This document shows, one piece after another, positions 1 through 10,576 of a DNA stretch of 64,000 nt. The DNA is taken from positions 1,054,001-1,118,000 of the forward strand of contig JBBELK010000105.1 in the NCBI GenBank assembly GCA_037783545.1, written 5' to 3'. Source of the DNA: Henricia sp. BOLD:AAB3569. Lineage: Eukaryota > Echinodermata > Asteroidea > Spinulosida > Echinasteridae. Below the pieces are notes generated by a model. It saw only the letters and a program-made list of their open reading frames with translations. It had not been told where the DNA came from and made no database searches. Position 1 is the stretch's first letter. Each line of letters starts with the position of its first letter. The position numbers and the translations under genes were made by a program.

Positions 1-561
1 GTATTTCTACTAGATTCCTGTTTGTTCTTGTTAAGAACGATCAAATAAGTAGTCAAAATATATTTGTTAAATGGCATACTTTGCTTCAGGCACATTTTTA
101 TTCAGAAAATACCCAAAATAAACAATTCACCAGTTTTGGCCGGTTACACGCACGTAGGAAGCTGTCACGTTTGTTCAATGTCCATGGATATGTTGTTTTG
201 CCAAACTACAAGGCCTAGGCCTGAAGTGGTTGGTTGATGTCTTGGCACAATGCCAAGATGAGAACAGGACGCGTTTTCTCCGAAACTAGATCAGGAAAAA
301 GCAGTGCTTTAAGGCAGCTATGCAATCAACGACATGTAGTCTAAGACAGCTGTGCTTGAGAGAGAGGAGGGTGTAAGAAGTTGAAAGTTCTTTATAGATA
401 GGTGTTTAAGATTGCTTTTCTGATTGTAAGTCACTTTGCTGTTTTCCCTCATTGTTTGATGGTGTTTGAGTGCACGATATTTGTGAAATTTCATTTCAGT
501 TTTCCAATTTGAACCTCATACTTTTCTGAAACGTCTCTATTGATTTTTGTCTGTTTCCCAG
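1..561. other. Non-coding DNA, no gene seen
   Basis: No open frame, splice pair or repeat could be supported here. The last 60 bases become pyrimidine-rich and end in TTTCCCAG, which serves as the 3' splice site of the candidate exon that follows. Confidence 0.5.
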
Positions 562-700
562 CAACTTACAGCAATATAAGTAGTGCCCATCACCTTACTG
601 GAAAGTTCTATGCAGTTCTAAGATGGCAAAGACACGAGAAGGATGCCTGCAGGTGAAGCCATCTTAGAAGTTGGGACTCCTTGCACAAGATGACAAAGGG
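562..700 (+). other. Candidate spliced non-coding (UTR) exon
   Basis: This 139-bp segment has a good acceptor on its left (pyrimidine tract followed by TTTCCCAG at 554-561) and a consensus donor on its right (GGG then GTAAGTAC at 701). No frame is open through it. It contains an ATG at 623 opening a 14-codon frame (MAKTREGCLQVKPS) that stops inside the segment. If real it is therefore a 5'-UTR or lncRNA exon, not coding. The splice-site pair is the only evidence and such pairs occur by chance in tens of kilobases of intron-like DNA. RNA-seq junction reads at 561/562 and 700/701 would settle it. Confidence 0.33.
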
Positions 701-910
701 GTAAGTACTATGTATTTTTCTCCTTCTTAAGTCACCAGACCAGTTTACAGCATCATCATGATTTTGCAAAAGGTGGTGGGTTTTTGGTTCTTGACGAATG
801 ACAGATCTATTTCAGACCGATTGACTGCAACAAGTTGGCCCTAATTTGCTACTTTTTGTTTAAGTAGGCCATGGGGAAGTCTTCTTTGGTGCTGTTCAGT
901 GAAACGGTTT

Positions 911-1096
911 GTGACTTGACTTAAGATGATGAGACTACGATGAGCATGTGAGGACTTGCAGGGACATGTGATTAACTTAATTGTTAGGACTTGCAGGGAC
1001 TTAAGGACCTGTGATAGACATGAGGACTTGTTACAGACTTGTAAGGACTTGTGAAGACATTTGTCACGTTTTGTTGACTTGTGATAGATTTGGGAT
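911..1096. repeat. Degenerate GGACTTGTGA-type repeat
   Basis: About ten imperfect copies of a core resembling AGGACTTGTGA/GGGACTTG follow one another with irregular spacing. The same motif reappears at 15477-15525, and in reverse complement at 15356-15392, so this is a dispersed repeat rather than a local slip. The end has GGCTGCAGTAG, mirrored by CTGCTGCAGTC near 15540. Confidence 0.5.
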
Positions 1097-1754
1097 AGCT
1101 TTGGCTGCAGTAGTTATCTGGTTGTATTGTGCACAGTGGGTTAGTTGCTCATCCTGCTAAAGTTTAGAGATAAACCACCAACTTCATTTCTGACTGTCTG
1201 GTTTCCGTTTGATTGGCAATTTAGCAATATTTAACATAATTTCTCCAAAATTAAGCTCTTTGTGTTTTAAGAAATAATTGCTCTTTTGTTCCGTTGTCTC
1301 CAGTCTGTTATGATTTTTGTTTTTAGTTTGTAACCCTTAGTGGTGTTTAATTTTATGGATAATCTTGATACCAAGAGTAAACTTCAAATCCTCCACTCTT
1401 TAGAAACTCCAGTGTAAAATTCCACATTCTATTTCTAAATGTTTGCCCTGGTATGTTCGTATTCTTCCATCATCCAACCAGTTACATGGTTTCTCTTCAT
1501 TGATACAGTATGCTTGTACTCGCAGTAGTGACTCACTCAATAGTACATCTAGGCCGTTCAGAGGTCTGTAGTTCAGTCGCTCCCAGATGAGCATCTAACT
1601 GTTCATTATTTGATGTCAGTGCGTATCACGTCAGTGAAAAGCTGAATTTTGACAACTGTGTGCGTTCATAGCAAAGACTTGTGATTGGCTTCGGCAAATT
1701 TGCAGCTGGTTTCTTGGCAAATAATTTGTCATGTTTATTATAATATGAAGCAGA

Positions 1755-1902
1755 ATAGACTGTGTCTAATAGTCGCCATCTTGTGGGGTATCTTTTGATG
1801 TTTAAATTGGTCAACAATGTGAGCACAAAATGTGCAACCATGCACATCCTCAAGGAACAAAGAAACTGCCCTACAAGATAGCAGCTATTCGATACGGTCT
1901 AT
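1755..1902 (-). mobile_element. Short TIR element, copy 1 of a two-copy family
   Basis: A 148-bp element with imperfect terminal inverted repeats of about 32 bp. The left end reads ATAGACTGTGTCTAATAG and the right end is the complement of ATAGACCGTATCGAATAGC. Each arm contains GCCATCTTGT(A/G)GGG. A second copy lies at 55819-55970 in the opposite orientation and shares the interior (GGTTGACC and GTGCACATTTTGTG-like blocks). There is no coding capacity, so it is a non-autonomous MITE or foldback whose superfamily I cannot assign. Confidence 0.75.
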
Positions 1903-1921
1903 ACTGAATAACAAAAGAATC

Positions 1922-1947
1922 AAGTTTAATTAAGTATAATTAAACTT
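1922..1947. repeat. Perfect 11-bp-arm palindrome, AT-rich
   Basis: AAGTTTAATTA and its exact reverse complement TAATTAAACTT are separated by AGTA. It lies 20 bp from the TIR element at 1755-1902. The palindrome contains TTAATTA/TAATTAA cores that could bind homeodomains, but AT-rich palindromes of this size are not rare. Confidence 0.8.
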
Positions 1948-3141
1948 AATATAGTCTGTGGAAAATTCACATAACAGCTTTGTTACTGCATAAAGCTTCC
2001 GTGTGCTGATAATTTCACTCTCGGATTGACTGTGGTTTTGAAACAGGAAATATTACATAAAGTTTCTTTTGTTGCTCAGAATACAAGATTTAAATCATCT
2101 TGGAACATCTGAACACAGCTATTCTGAACACAGAATAATGAAGAGTAATCAACATTATGCCAGTTTGCGTCTCGGAATAAGAGAGAAGGATGATGAGACA
2201 CAAACCTTATTAGTCTTGGATCTACGATTGGTCCCGACCAAATCCCCATGAGTTGACAGCAGTGATTAGTGAAACCCATGATGAGTGTGGTCTCTCGTCT
2301 CATAATACACGATGCCGACCCTTCTCTTGTCTCCCCGTCGCTTCTTGAAGGAGTGTGTTATCGTGGCGAAAGCGAGCAGCCTAAAAATAACAGTGGCAGA
2401 CAGTTCACTAGCCAGGCTAATTAAGCAGTAAAGCCGAGAGGGGCTGAATCAAGGGTCGGCCATCTCAGAAGTCCCAGGCCTATTACTGAACCTCGGTGTC
2501 CCCCTCAATTTGTGGTTCAAGCCATCTCATGTCGGTCAGTGACGGCCATCGTCGGCGGCGGCGTAATCATACACTGATCCCGCGGACGTGAAGTGGTATG
2601 ATACGACGGTTTCGCGGTTTGTACGCAGACGGACAGTAGTGAGTACTGCTGTCTAGTGTTTTTGATGCATGAACTTGATTAAATCTCGGATGCGTCCCTT
2701 CTGTTGGACGTCTTGAGATTAGTTCCGTTGTTGTGGTGGTGATGGAAAGGGCTAATTTTGTCAATGGATCATGCCTTTCTGGACAAAAGATGATGTGTGA
2801 TGCCTGTTTTCAGAATCTTGGAGGAAAATCTTTTGTAGAGGAATCTGATTGAGTTTCTGTTATTACTCACAAGTGATTTATCTTGGTTGTTAAATTATTT
2901 TCCTGTAATTGTTCAACTGAACTTTCTTCCAGAAACTATACTTAACACAGCAATCAGTTTTCTGTTGTTTTTCCTGTTAATGCTCTCATTGCAAACTTTC
3001 TGTCTGACATACTATTTCAATCTTTTTTCTACTTATTCTGAGAACATCTGAAGTATAATTTTCTTGTGACTTATCAAATGGCAAACATACTCTACTAAAA
3101 TTAACACCAAACCAAACTTGGGATGAAAGAAAAATTGTAAG
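1948..3141. other. Non-coding DNA, no gene seen
   Basis: Overlapping short open frames on both strands around 2070-2300 and 2570-2760 have no splice context or recognisable protein composition. I see no repeat family represented elsewhere in the window. Confidence 0.5.
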
Positions 3142-3213
3142 GGCCTTATCGGGATTAGAACCCGAGACCTCTGATTCACTAGGCAGATGCTCTACCAGCT
3201 GAGCTATAAGGCA
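3142..3213 (-). repeat. tRNA-derived SINE head / tRNA-like sequence
   Basis: On the minus strand this folds approximately as a tRNA. It has a 5' GCCTTAT, an A-box-like TAGCTCAGCTGG, an anticodon-arm region TCTGCCTAGTGAATCAGA with a mispaired stem, and a B-box-like GGTTCTAATCC. The 3' strand TAAGGC pairs with the start. The anticodon arm is irregular, and related copies (6.3, 8.1, 10.4 and 55.5 kb) have degenerated independently. It is better called a tRNA-derived repeat than a functional tRNA. The flank GTTGCATGGT...GCA recurs after the 8.1-kb cluster, showing a shared body. Confidence 0.7.
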
Positions 3214-3383
3214 CAGTTGGTATTCTTCCTCAGGTTTTCCCTCTGGACCCAACTTTTTCTCTCGGTGTTGCATGGTGGCGCAACTGGAAAAAGTAACGAT
3301 TTTTCTCTCATCCCAAGTCTACTAAAATGAGGCATTGATTTGTTGAGTCTCTTTAATTTTATATCTGTTATCATTATACATTT

Positions 3384-3622
3384 GGGTCTTTCCACAGTAA
3401 AGGGGGCATTTTGGCAACACAGACCATATTTTCGAGTAAATACCTTTGTCTGGTCTCAAAATAAAAGATATAAGTTTCAGTTGTTCTGAAGAGGTAACTT
3501 AGGCCCAAAAAGGTTACAAATAGTGTGACAACATGCCTTTCTAAAAACACTGTGTACAAATTTCCAATATACGCTCGTAACCGGGACGGACACTTGTGTT
3601 GCCAAAATGTACCTTTTCCTCC
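3384..3622 (+). mobile_element. Foldback element family A, internally deleted copy
   Basis: It begins GGTCTTTCCACAGTAAAGG and continues with the same arm seen at 16955 and 62812: CAGACCATATTTTC, TTTGTCTGGTCTC, AGTTGTTCTGAAGAG, AATTTCCAATATACGCTCG. After the loop GACACTTGTGTT it jumps directly to a remnant of the opposite arm's outer end (GCCAAAATG). Most of the second arm is therefore deleted. The loop is inverted relative to the copy at 62.8-63.2 kb. Confidence 0.75.
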
Positions 3623-4337
3623 CAAAAGAAATATGAATGGTTTAAAATTAAATGTGTTTTTTTTTTTTGCATTAACTTTGTGCTCCAATCTGAACATATC
3701 CCATGAGTTTAATGCTGGTTAAAAGTCATTATTGTCTGCATTTCAGCTGCCCTAATTTTTGTCTTTTAGTTAAAAACCTTACACATACAAAAACAAAAGA
3801 ATTGTTAAGTAGCACTTTCAAATTCCCTTTGAGATACAAAACAGAACCCGATCCAACGGAGGACAAGAAATTGCACAAATTGGCTGGGAATTAAGCCCGG
3901 GATTTGAAGCCTCTTTTCATGATTAAAATATGATGGGGTTTGGGTCGAGCGGAGAGCACTGCTTTGTTTTCATCGAGGCCTAGATTTTTTTCTGGTGTAT
4001 GTGTTGGTGCTAGAGGCCGACGGTTACTAGGGTATGATCTATATTTCATCTTCCGTCCAACAGGGGCTTCGGTGAGCCAAATCCAGCGGCTCAGTAACAC
4101 CCGTGCATCCAGGGGATCCTCTAGCTGTCAAAACAAAAAATCACTCTTCCTGTTCCTGAATTGGTCCTCGCTGTAGAGAATAACTCAGTTTTTCTGCGTG
4201 GTGTGACTGCATGTATTGTTCATTCTGCCGTCTTGTGCGTGCGTTTCATATTTGGGTCATTCGTTAAAAAAATAGGGGTAAAAAATTGTTGGTGTTCCAT
4301 TTATGTCTGACACTTTGTGCTTCAAAAGTGTTAAAAG
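3623..4337. other. Non-coding DNA, no gene seen
   Basis: Short open frames occur on both strands around 3900-4180, but none has a coding signature. The stretch near 3895-4100 is somewhat more GC-rich than its surroundings. Confidence 0.4.
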
Positions 4338-4430
4338 CAAAATACGCAGTTACATAGCAAAGGCATGGAGCTGCGTATTTTGTGATACGAATTTGGCACG
4401 CGCGCATTGCTGACGAGCCTCTGCCTTTAA
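4338..4430. mobile_element. Palindromic TTAA element family B, left-truncated copy
   Basis: The hairpin core AAAATACGCAG / CTGCGTATTTTG surrounds CATAGCAAAGGCATGG. The right arm then runs ACGAATTTGGC, ACGCGCGCATTGCTGACGAG and CCTCTGCCTTTAA, matching the complete copy at 23036-23176. The outer left arm is missing. It is non-coding and ends in TTAA as the full copy does. Confidence 0.8.
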
Positions 4431-5642
4431 TCAGTTACAAGAATTTTTGGCAATACTTGGTAAAAAATTCCTAGTTTCAATTAATCTTTTTATGTCTAAT
4501 CTGATGCCTGAAATTTCCATTTTTCTCATATTGCCGTTATACTTCTTCAGTTCTCAGAATTCTTTCCTAGAATTGTGCATTAATTTACATTATGTGCACG
4601 TAATGTTTTCTTTGCGCCGTGACCATAGCGGAGGTGTAAATTGTAAACACAGACTTGACAAACAGACAACGTTGGGATTGAAATGACCTTACGACCCTCT
4701 TCCTGTTGAGAGGTTAAGATGGGACGCTATCAGCGTAACTCTGACTGGCATTGTAATATCAGAATGATTTGTATCCTTAGGCCGTGCCCAGTTGTAATCA
4801 AGGGGGCCATTAGTGTTATTACTGGTCAGAGCTTAAGGGGAGACTTAAGTCCAAGATGTTTCCTTCCCTTTCTTATTAATTGAACCGGGGTGTCTGTTTG
4901 TCTGAGAGACGGGGCCAAGTCACGTCCACGGTCAGCAGATTATGGACATCCCTCGGGTCAGTTCAAGCCCTCAGATAATTTGCATTATGCATACATACTT
5001 TCAATACTGACCATTACATCAGTATGCGCGATTGGGGTCGGAGCTTTTTTTTTACGCCGCGGTGCCGTAATCCATTTGGAGTTAATCATGCATAGCATCA
5101 TTCCGGAAATTGCAGAGTAGCCTTATTTATGAATAAGTTAACACGTTTTGTTGGAATTTGACCTCATGGAAGCAACATTGATCAGACGTTAAGACGTCTT
5201 CTAGAAATGATACAAGTGACTTGCAACTTCTTCTAAGACAGAGGTGTAACTTGATGGTTGATTGATGATCTTATTGTCTATCACCCAAGTAATAAGTATA
5301 AATAAATGATTATTTTTAGGGATTGTGACCAAGGGACCGCCGGGGTGAATAAATTCGAACCCAAGTAATAACTTAAAACTTTCATTGACTCTTTTCTTGA
5401 AGTTGATTGCATCCTTTTAATAAGCAATTAACATTTGAGTTTTTACTGGGCACACGGACCGGTCACTTTTGGTAACATGGACCGGTCACTTTCCAAAAGT
5501 CACCATGGAGGTTAATTAGTATAGTAGCCCAACCAAAAGGTTTGAAGCACAACCGTAAATAATCTGTATTTTGTCCAAACCTGGGTAAGAATCCAGTTTT
5601 CAAATTCTGCCAAATTAATATTAACCACATTACCGTGTTTCG
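4431..5642. other. Non-coding DNA with enhancer-like patch
   Basis: No exon is supported. The 4780-5110 part contains an exact octamer ATTTGCAT at 4978-4985, immediately followed by the palindrome ATGCAT, and several TTAAT/ATTAA homeodomain-like cores. Cross-species conservation would be needed to call it an enhancer. A small direct repeat is noted separately at 5456-5492. Confidence 0.3.
5456..5492. repeat. 14-bp direct repeat, period 23
   Basis: GGACCGGTCACTTT occurs exactly at 5456-5469 and 5479-5492. The reverse complement AAAGTGAC-like tail (AAAAGTCACC) follows at about 5497. This small local duplication has no assigned role. Confidence 0.8.
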
Positions 5643-5714
5643 AGACCACCAGTTGGCTTTGGTAGGGCATCTGCGTGTTAAGCAGAAGGTCCGCGGTTCG
5701 AATCCTGGTGGAGT
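5643..5714 (+). repeat. tRNA-like sequence (Asn-type anticodon arm)
   Basis: It contains a perfect anticodon stem TCTGC/GCAGA around the 7-nt loop GTGTTAA, which places GTT (Asn) in the anticodon position. The B-box GGTTCGAATCC is perfect. CCACCAG near the 5' end is the exact complement of CTGGTGG at the 3' end. However, the T-stem cannot form alongside that acceptor (the 3' strand is missing) and the D-arm is irregular. I therefore call it a tRNA-derived repeat. It has an unrelated 3' flank and no obvious second copy in the window. Confidence 0.55.
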
Positions 5715-6325
5715 CAAGTTGTTTTTCACTGCATCCAGATTCTCATCCAAACTCATGGACATTTATCCACGTTGAAATAATTCACGTCGGTGGTCCCTGG
5801 GTTATCCCTAAAATTAACTTTTCATAGTTGAAATTAATATTAACTATGTAATATTATCCTCCGTGCCCCAGATAGCTCACTTCGGCGCCCCTTCTTTGAA
5901 TCCTCCTTCGTTTCTTCCCTCGTTTGCCAAACAGCTGTCATAAACCGTACACTGCGGCTGCCGCCATCCCCAGTCTGTGCATAGCCAGTTACCCCAGGCT
6001 ATGTGGTGTCTTTACCTCAGAGCACTCGAGCGAGAATCATTTATTGTCTCCAGTGGTGTCATTTACTCTGGTGGCTCCAAGTCCATTCATAATTGAAAGC
6101 GAGATGCGGCTTCAATTGAATTTTTTTAAATGCAGAATATTTAACGATGACGATAGCGTCTTTGAGGAATTTTGAAGATTTCTTTGTTTCTTTTGTCGAA
6201 ATTTGGTCAAAATCTCAAACATAGTATCTTACGTTCACTCCCAACATAAACTAGTAAAAATAACATAAATTAGTCATACGAGGCATCATTTTGAAATATT
6301 GTAACTGAACATGGGATGAAGAAGA
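5715..6325. other. Non-coding DNA, no gene seen
   Basis: A short plus-strand open frame at 5924-6175 has a serine/proline-rich composition but no start context, splice sites or recognisable domain. Nothing else is visible. Confidence 0.4.
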
Positions 6326-6590
6326 AATCACATTTCCCATCAGGATTTGAACACGAGACCACTGACAAACTAGAGCAGTTGTAACCACTTCCACTTTTTG
6401 TGCAGATGTTTTGTGTTGTACAGTGCTCAGATTCGAACCTGAGACCATTGTCACACTGGGAAGGCACTTTTGTTGTATATTTGCATATTATCTGTGGATA
6501 ACAAACTGTTTTACAATGCTCATCAGGATTCGAACTCGAGACTTTTGACACACCAGACAGATGCTCTTCCTGCTTATGGATTGTTTAACC
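6326..6590 (-). repeat. Three decayed tRNA-like heads in tandem
   Basis: Three B-box-like blocks occur on the minus strand: complement of GGATTTGAACACGAGACC near 6345, of GATTCGAACCTGAGACC near 6430, and of GGATTCGAACTCGAGAC near 6527. Each is followed by the decayed D-arm side (GACACACCAGACAGATGCTC in the last). Spacing is about 85-95 bp. They belong to the tRNA-derived family at 3.1, 8.1, 10.4 and 55.5 kb but are more diverged. Confidence 0.6.
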
Positions 6591-6962
6591 CACTCAGTGG
6601 TTCATTAAGAAATTCATTGACCGAGTTTTTTTAACTTTTTGTCCATGTTACATGCATGCCATGCACTATTTTTATATTTGCAAACAAACTCAGTGCCTTC
6701 TGAAAGTACTTAAAGGCAGTGGACCGGATCTTATATTTCTTGTCGTGCATGGGCAGTTATGAAGGATAATGGTGTATTTTTCCACATTTGTGTGGCAGAT
6801 TCTATGAATACTAATCGAGTGCTTGATTGCCAAAAACTGTCCAAAGTGCATTGATTCGAGGAGACCTTTTCCAAATTGCTTGCAGTTGTTTCCTTGTACC
6901 GTGAAGAAGTTTTTTTACTTGGTCAAAGTTGATTTTGATGTTTTCTTAAATTGTATCTCACT
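6591..6962. other. Non-coding DNA with one TTAAAGG-type terminus
   Basis: At 6710 the sequence TTAAAGGCAGTGGAC matches the outer end of the TTAA-flanked elements listed elsewhere. No matching opposite end was found, so at most a truncated copy is present. Confidence 0.35.
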
Positions 6963-7292
6963 TTGACTAAAATGTGGAGACGTGGTGGTCTAGTGGATAG
7001 GGCGTCGGACCTTCGGTCGAGAAGTCCATGGTTCGAAGCCTGGTCATTGCACCGCGCGCGTTGTGTCCTTGGACAAGACACTTCACTCCACGTTGTCTCT
7101 CTCCTCCCAGGTGTATAAATGGGTACCAGCAAATACAAACCAAACCAATTGCTGGGGGTAGACCTGCGATGGACTGGCATCCCATCCAGGAGGAGTAGCA
7201 ATGCTCCTAGTCACTCCATGCCACAGAAACCGGGGATGAGTACCGGCCGTATGAGCCAGCATGCGCTTGTAAAGCACTTACCTTGACTAAAA
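6963..7292 (+). mobile_element. Full-length tRNA-derived SINE with perfect target-site duplication
   Basis: The tRNA-related head carries an A-box-like TGGTCTAGTGGATAGGG and a B-box GGTTCGAAGCC. The body contains GTGTCCTTGGACAAGACAC, CTGCGATGGACTGGCATCC and a 3' end CTTGTAAAGCACTTACC. The exact 10-bp repeat TTGACTAAAA lies at 6963-6972 and 7283-7292, so the insertion unit is 6973-7282. The head is transcribed on the plus strand by RNA polymerase III in such elements, and mobilisation would depend on a LINE enzyme not present here. The intact duplication argues for a fairly recent insertion. Confidence 0.92.
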
Positions 7293-8121
7293 GGGCTTGA
7301 TAAATTTATGAATTTTGTTTTAACATCAGAAAAGCTTTTAGAAGCATTTCTTTCTGGTGTAACTTTCTTCAGGCTTATGAACTATGATGCAATGGGCATC
7401 TTTATTAAATCTCCTGTTACAGTTCCAGAAACAATAATGTATGTGAGCTGTGCACCAATCTTGTATAATTTTACAAAAGCATGAGCCAGGTCTAGTATTA
7501 CTGCTGAATTGTGAAAGATTTTCAGTTTTGTAACATTACAACAACAAGTCCCTATCTTGATCCGATTAGATTTCTCCTGGGTGCTGCAAATTCTAATACC
7601 AAACAAATTGTTGACAGTCCCAAGAAAGACCTGGACTGTTGTGGTCTCGGCCATCTGGGCTTCAAAATTAGATCAATGTTTAATAAGATCTGACGTGAGC
7701 AATAGAGAAGGTTCTCCCAAGAGAGATGTGAAGAATAAAAGGCACCTTTGCCTCATCCTCAAAGCCTGGTAAGAAAGGCATTTTTGAGACACTTTACTTG
7801 TGTGGGTGTTTTTGCTTCCCTAGCAATGGAATTAGGGTAAAGTTAAGAAGAAAAAAAAAGAGGCCCAGTTTACAACTCATGCATGTCTGATATTCTTAAA
7901 TCTCTCGTTGTCGTGCCCGGTATATTAGGTTGATTTGGAATGCTAAGGATCCAAAGGTCAAGAACTGAAAAGAGTGATATTAATCTTCCAATGGTCCAAG
8001 TCTTGACTGTTACAGTGTGTAAACATCAGTGACTTCAAGCAATGAACACAGTATTTGGCATGATGCCTAATCACCATGAGGAAAAAGCAAACATGGGAGA
8101 GAAGAAATCGTATTGTCCTCA
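7293..8121. other. Non-coding DNA, no gene seen
   Basis: Short open frames around 7380-7770 overlap on both strands and lack coding signatures. No repeat relation to other parts of the window was noticed. Confidence 0.4.
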
Positions 8122-8337
8122 ATAGGGTTCTAACCAAAACCTCTTGAATACAGGGTAGATGCTCTACCATAAGTTATGAGGCACAGTGTAAACTTCCTCA
8201 GGTTTCCTCAAGACCTCTGACACACTGGGCAGATGCTCTACCAGCTGAGCTATGAGGCACAGTGGTCTACTCCCTCGGGTTTCCCCAAGACCTCTGACAC
8301 ACCAGGCAGATGCTCTACCAGCTGAGCCATTAAGCCC
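8122..8337 (-). repeat. Tandem cluster of three tRNA-like SINE heads
   Basis: Three minus-strand copies with a period near 78 bp occupy about 8122-8182, 8210-8259 and 8288-8337. The last two share the complement of AGACCTCTGACACAC and of GATGCTCTACCAGCTGAGC. The first has a damaged D-arm (TACCATAAGTTATGAGGC). The flank between copies (CTTCCTCAGGTTTCC, TCCCTCGGGTTTCC) is repeated too, so the unit is head plus a short linker. Inner copies lack B-boxes. A degenerate B-box lies at about 8126-8145. Confidence 0.75.
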
Positions 8338-8621
8338 AGTGGTATACTCTCTTGGGCTTTCCATAAACGACTGTTTCTTTTGATGTTGCATGGTTGTGCA
8401 GCTGAGCTTTTATTTTGTGTTGGGTTCGAATCCTGATAACCATGAGTTGGCAGAACTGGTGCAGTGGATTTCAAAGTTAAACAAGATTGAAAAGGAGTTA
8501 ATCTACAAAGCTCAAAACCAAAGCCTAATACATTAGGCTTCACCAAGTCATCGGAAACGCTGCCCCTTGCCTGTAGAAACTTGTCAAGGAATAAAGAATG
8601 GTAATGCCTTTATCATGTTGT

Positions 8622-8685
8622 GTGCGTTCCGGCCACACGCACACCCATTGTCGGTGCGTTCCGGCCACACGCACACCCATTGTCT
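8622..8685. repeat. 32-bp tandem duplication
   Basis: Two adjacent copies (8622-8653 and 8654-8685) of a GC-rich 32-mer containing GTTCCGGCCACACGCACACC differ at the last base. This is a local recent duplication. Confidence 0.9.
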
Positions 8686-10380
8686 GTAACCACCTTCTTT
8701 TGTTGTGCATCGGATTCACCCCAAAAAGCATTTCTCACCCCTTTTACTGCGTAATGGGTCTCATCCATACCCCAATTACAATTGTCAAAGCAGATTACCA
8801 CGATGGCCGCAGATTTGTCCATCTACGCGCTCAGCCAACCAGACTAATGGTAATACTGGTGATGTCGGTTTGTCGCAAGCCGCTCGCGCTGAAACCGTCA
8901 TGCAGGAAATGGAGAGAAAAAACGAGTTGCATATTTAGCTAAAGCTGATGCTGGAGCTTTTAAGTGGATTTATTTGGCTAAGTATCGGACTCCGATGGAC
9001 AAACTTTACAGTAATTATTTGATGAGAATTCATTCAAAGCAGGTGACTCGTTAGATTGTCCGGTAAACTCGCAGTAGGTCTATTTCATTGCAGTTTGAGA
9101 ATTGGCTAATCAAATCTTGTGGATATTCCATTGCTGTGATGAGTGGTTGACCTGTGAACTTTAAATCTACGGCATGCACACTTGTTAGGACAAAGTGCTG
9201 ATAAGGTAGAATTGAAAGCCAATTTGAAGCGGTACTGGATTTCATTTTCTGGCAAATTTAGCTGAACTGATGGCAAACATTTCTGCAGCTAATTTTTCCC
9301 ACTGCGCACAATATTTTGACGCCATTTCTTTCAATGAGTCCTTGGGTAAATTATTTGACTCACAGCTGACGTATACATGTGTATACAAGACGTATTCCAA
9401 ACCCTGTTCTCATCAAGTGACTCCAGGATGGCATTCTTTGGTTGACAGTTCAAAACATGGTGGTAATCATCCTGTGAAATGATTTCATCTAAAGTGCCCC
9501 CATTCATGAGAAAAATGACAAAACTATTTGAATCTCCAAAGATGGCATCTATGTAGACGATTATTGGAGCATTCATTCATGCACAAAAACCGTACTTGGA
9601 TTATTCAGGTTTTCTGAAGTATTACTGCATCTATGTGGCTGAAATTTCTACAAGGTAGTTTTCTCGACATAGGCTTTCAATTACCAGTGGAAATCATGCC
9701 ATTTTTAACAGTTTACCAATCATGTATACTACTTTTATTACAGGAGTTGATTCAGAATCTGGCAAGAAAGTGCATAAACTCATATTTTTCAGACATTTGG
9801 CTTTTACCAGTCTCTCCTTCACATTGTCAAAGGTCACTAACAATACCCCTTCAGGGTTTTTCTGAAATGTTAAAATTGTTGCTGTTTTTAAAGCAGATAT
9901 CTCTTGTTTTAAGACTGCCTTGCTATGGGGCTTTTCTATGCATCCCACTCTATCTGCCCAAAGCATTTGACGTAATCACTCAAGTGCACGGACAATGCGT
10001 ACTGTTAACAATAAATTTGAACAGTACTGTTTGTTGAGAGAGATGCCGCAGTTTGGTGATATTACGTTTCTTTTGAGCAAACAATGGAAGAGCTTGTAAT
10101 ATCATTAACATGTTCCTATTACTAGCCAGATGGTTCAAGGCAGCTTGTATAAAAACTAAGATGGAAGGTCTTGATCATTACTTATAATGAGTCTGGAGGA
10201 ACAAGGGTGCAAATGATGGGTCAAGATTGACATGCAGACATCCTTTGTTTTTCTGCAGAACCTTTTCAAAATAGTTTTCAGCATTGACATGGTTAAAGTT
10301 ATTTGCTAGCATTGAATCAAGCATGATTGGGATGGGGGAAAAGGTTGGGTTCTTGGGGAAACCTTAGAGGGTATACCACT
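8686..10380. other. Non-coding DNA; several unassigned small open frames
   Basis: Minus-strand open frames of 81 and 90 codons (9576-9331 and 9966-9694) and a plus-strand 134-codon frame (9633-10037) overlap one another. The 90-codon frame has mixed, protein-like composition, but I recognise no domain and see no flanking splice consensus. They could be remnants of a decayed element or chance. No repeat copies elsewhere in the window were noticed. Confidence 0.35.
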
Positions 10381-10529
10381 GCCTCATAGCTCAGCTGGTA
10401 GAGCATCTACCTGGTGTGTCAGAGGTCTTGGGGGAAACCTGAGGTAGTATATTACTGTGCTTCATAGCTCAGCTGGTAGAGCCTCTGCCCGATGTGTCGG
10501 AGGACTCAGGTTCAAATCCTGATGAGCCA
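10381..10529 (+). repeat. Two tandem tRNA-like SINE heads
   Basis: Copy 1 (10381 to about 10430) has the A-box side CATAGCTCAGCTGGTAGAGC and TGTGTCAGAGGTC but lacks a B-box. Copy 2 (10459-10529) repeats the same head and continues into a B-box-like GGTTCAAATCC and the closing strand GATGAGCC. The linker GGGGAAACCTGAGGTAGTAT resembles that of the 8.1-kb cluster in the opposite orientation. Confidence 0.75.
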
Positions 10530-10576
10530 CCAACCTGTTTTGGTTACCGTTTGTATATGTGGTGATTAGGAACCAT

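Noticed and set aside
5643-5714. Functional tRNA-Asn gene
   Set aside because: The anticodon arm and B-box are good, but the T-stem and D-arm do not pair properly; kept only as a tRNA-derived repeat.
8540-10040. Possible remnant of a transposon protein on the minus strand
   Set aside because: Individual frames look protein-like in composition, but I could not recognise any transposase, reverse transcriptase or other domain, and no inverted or terminal repeats bound the region.
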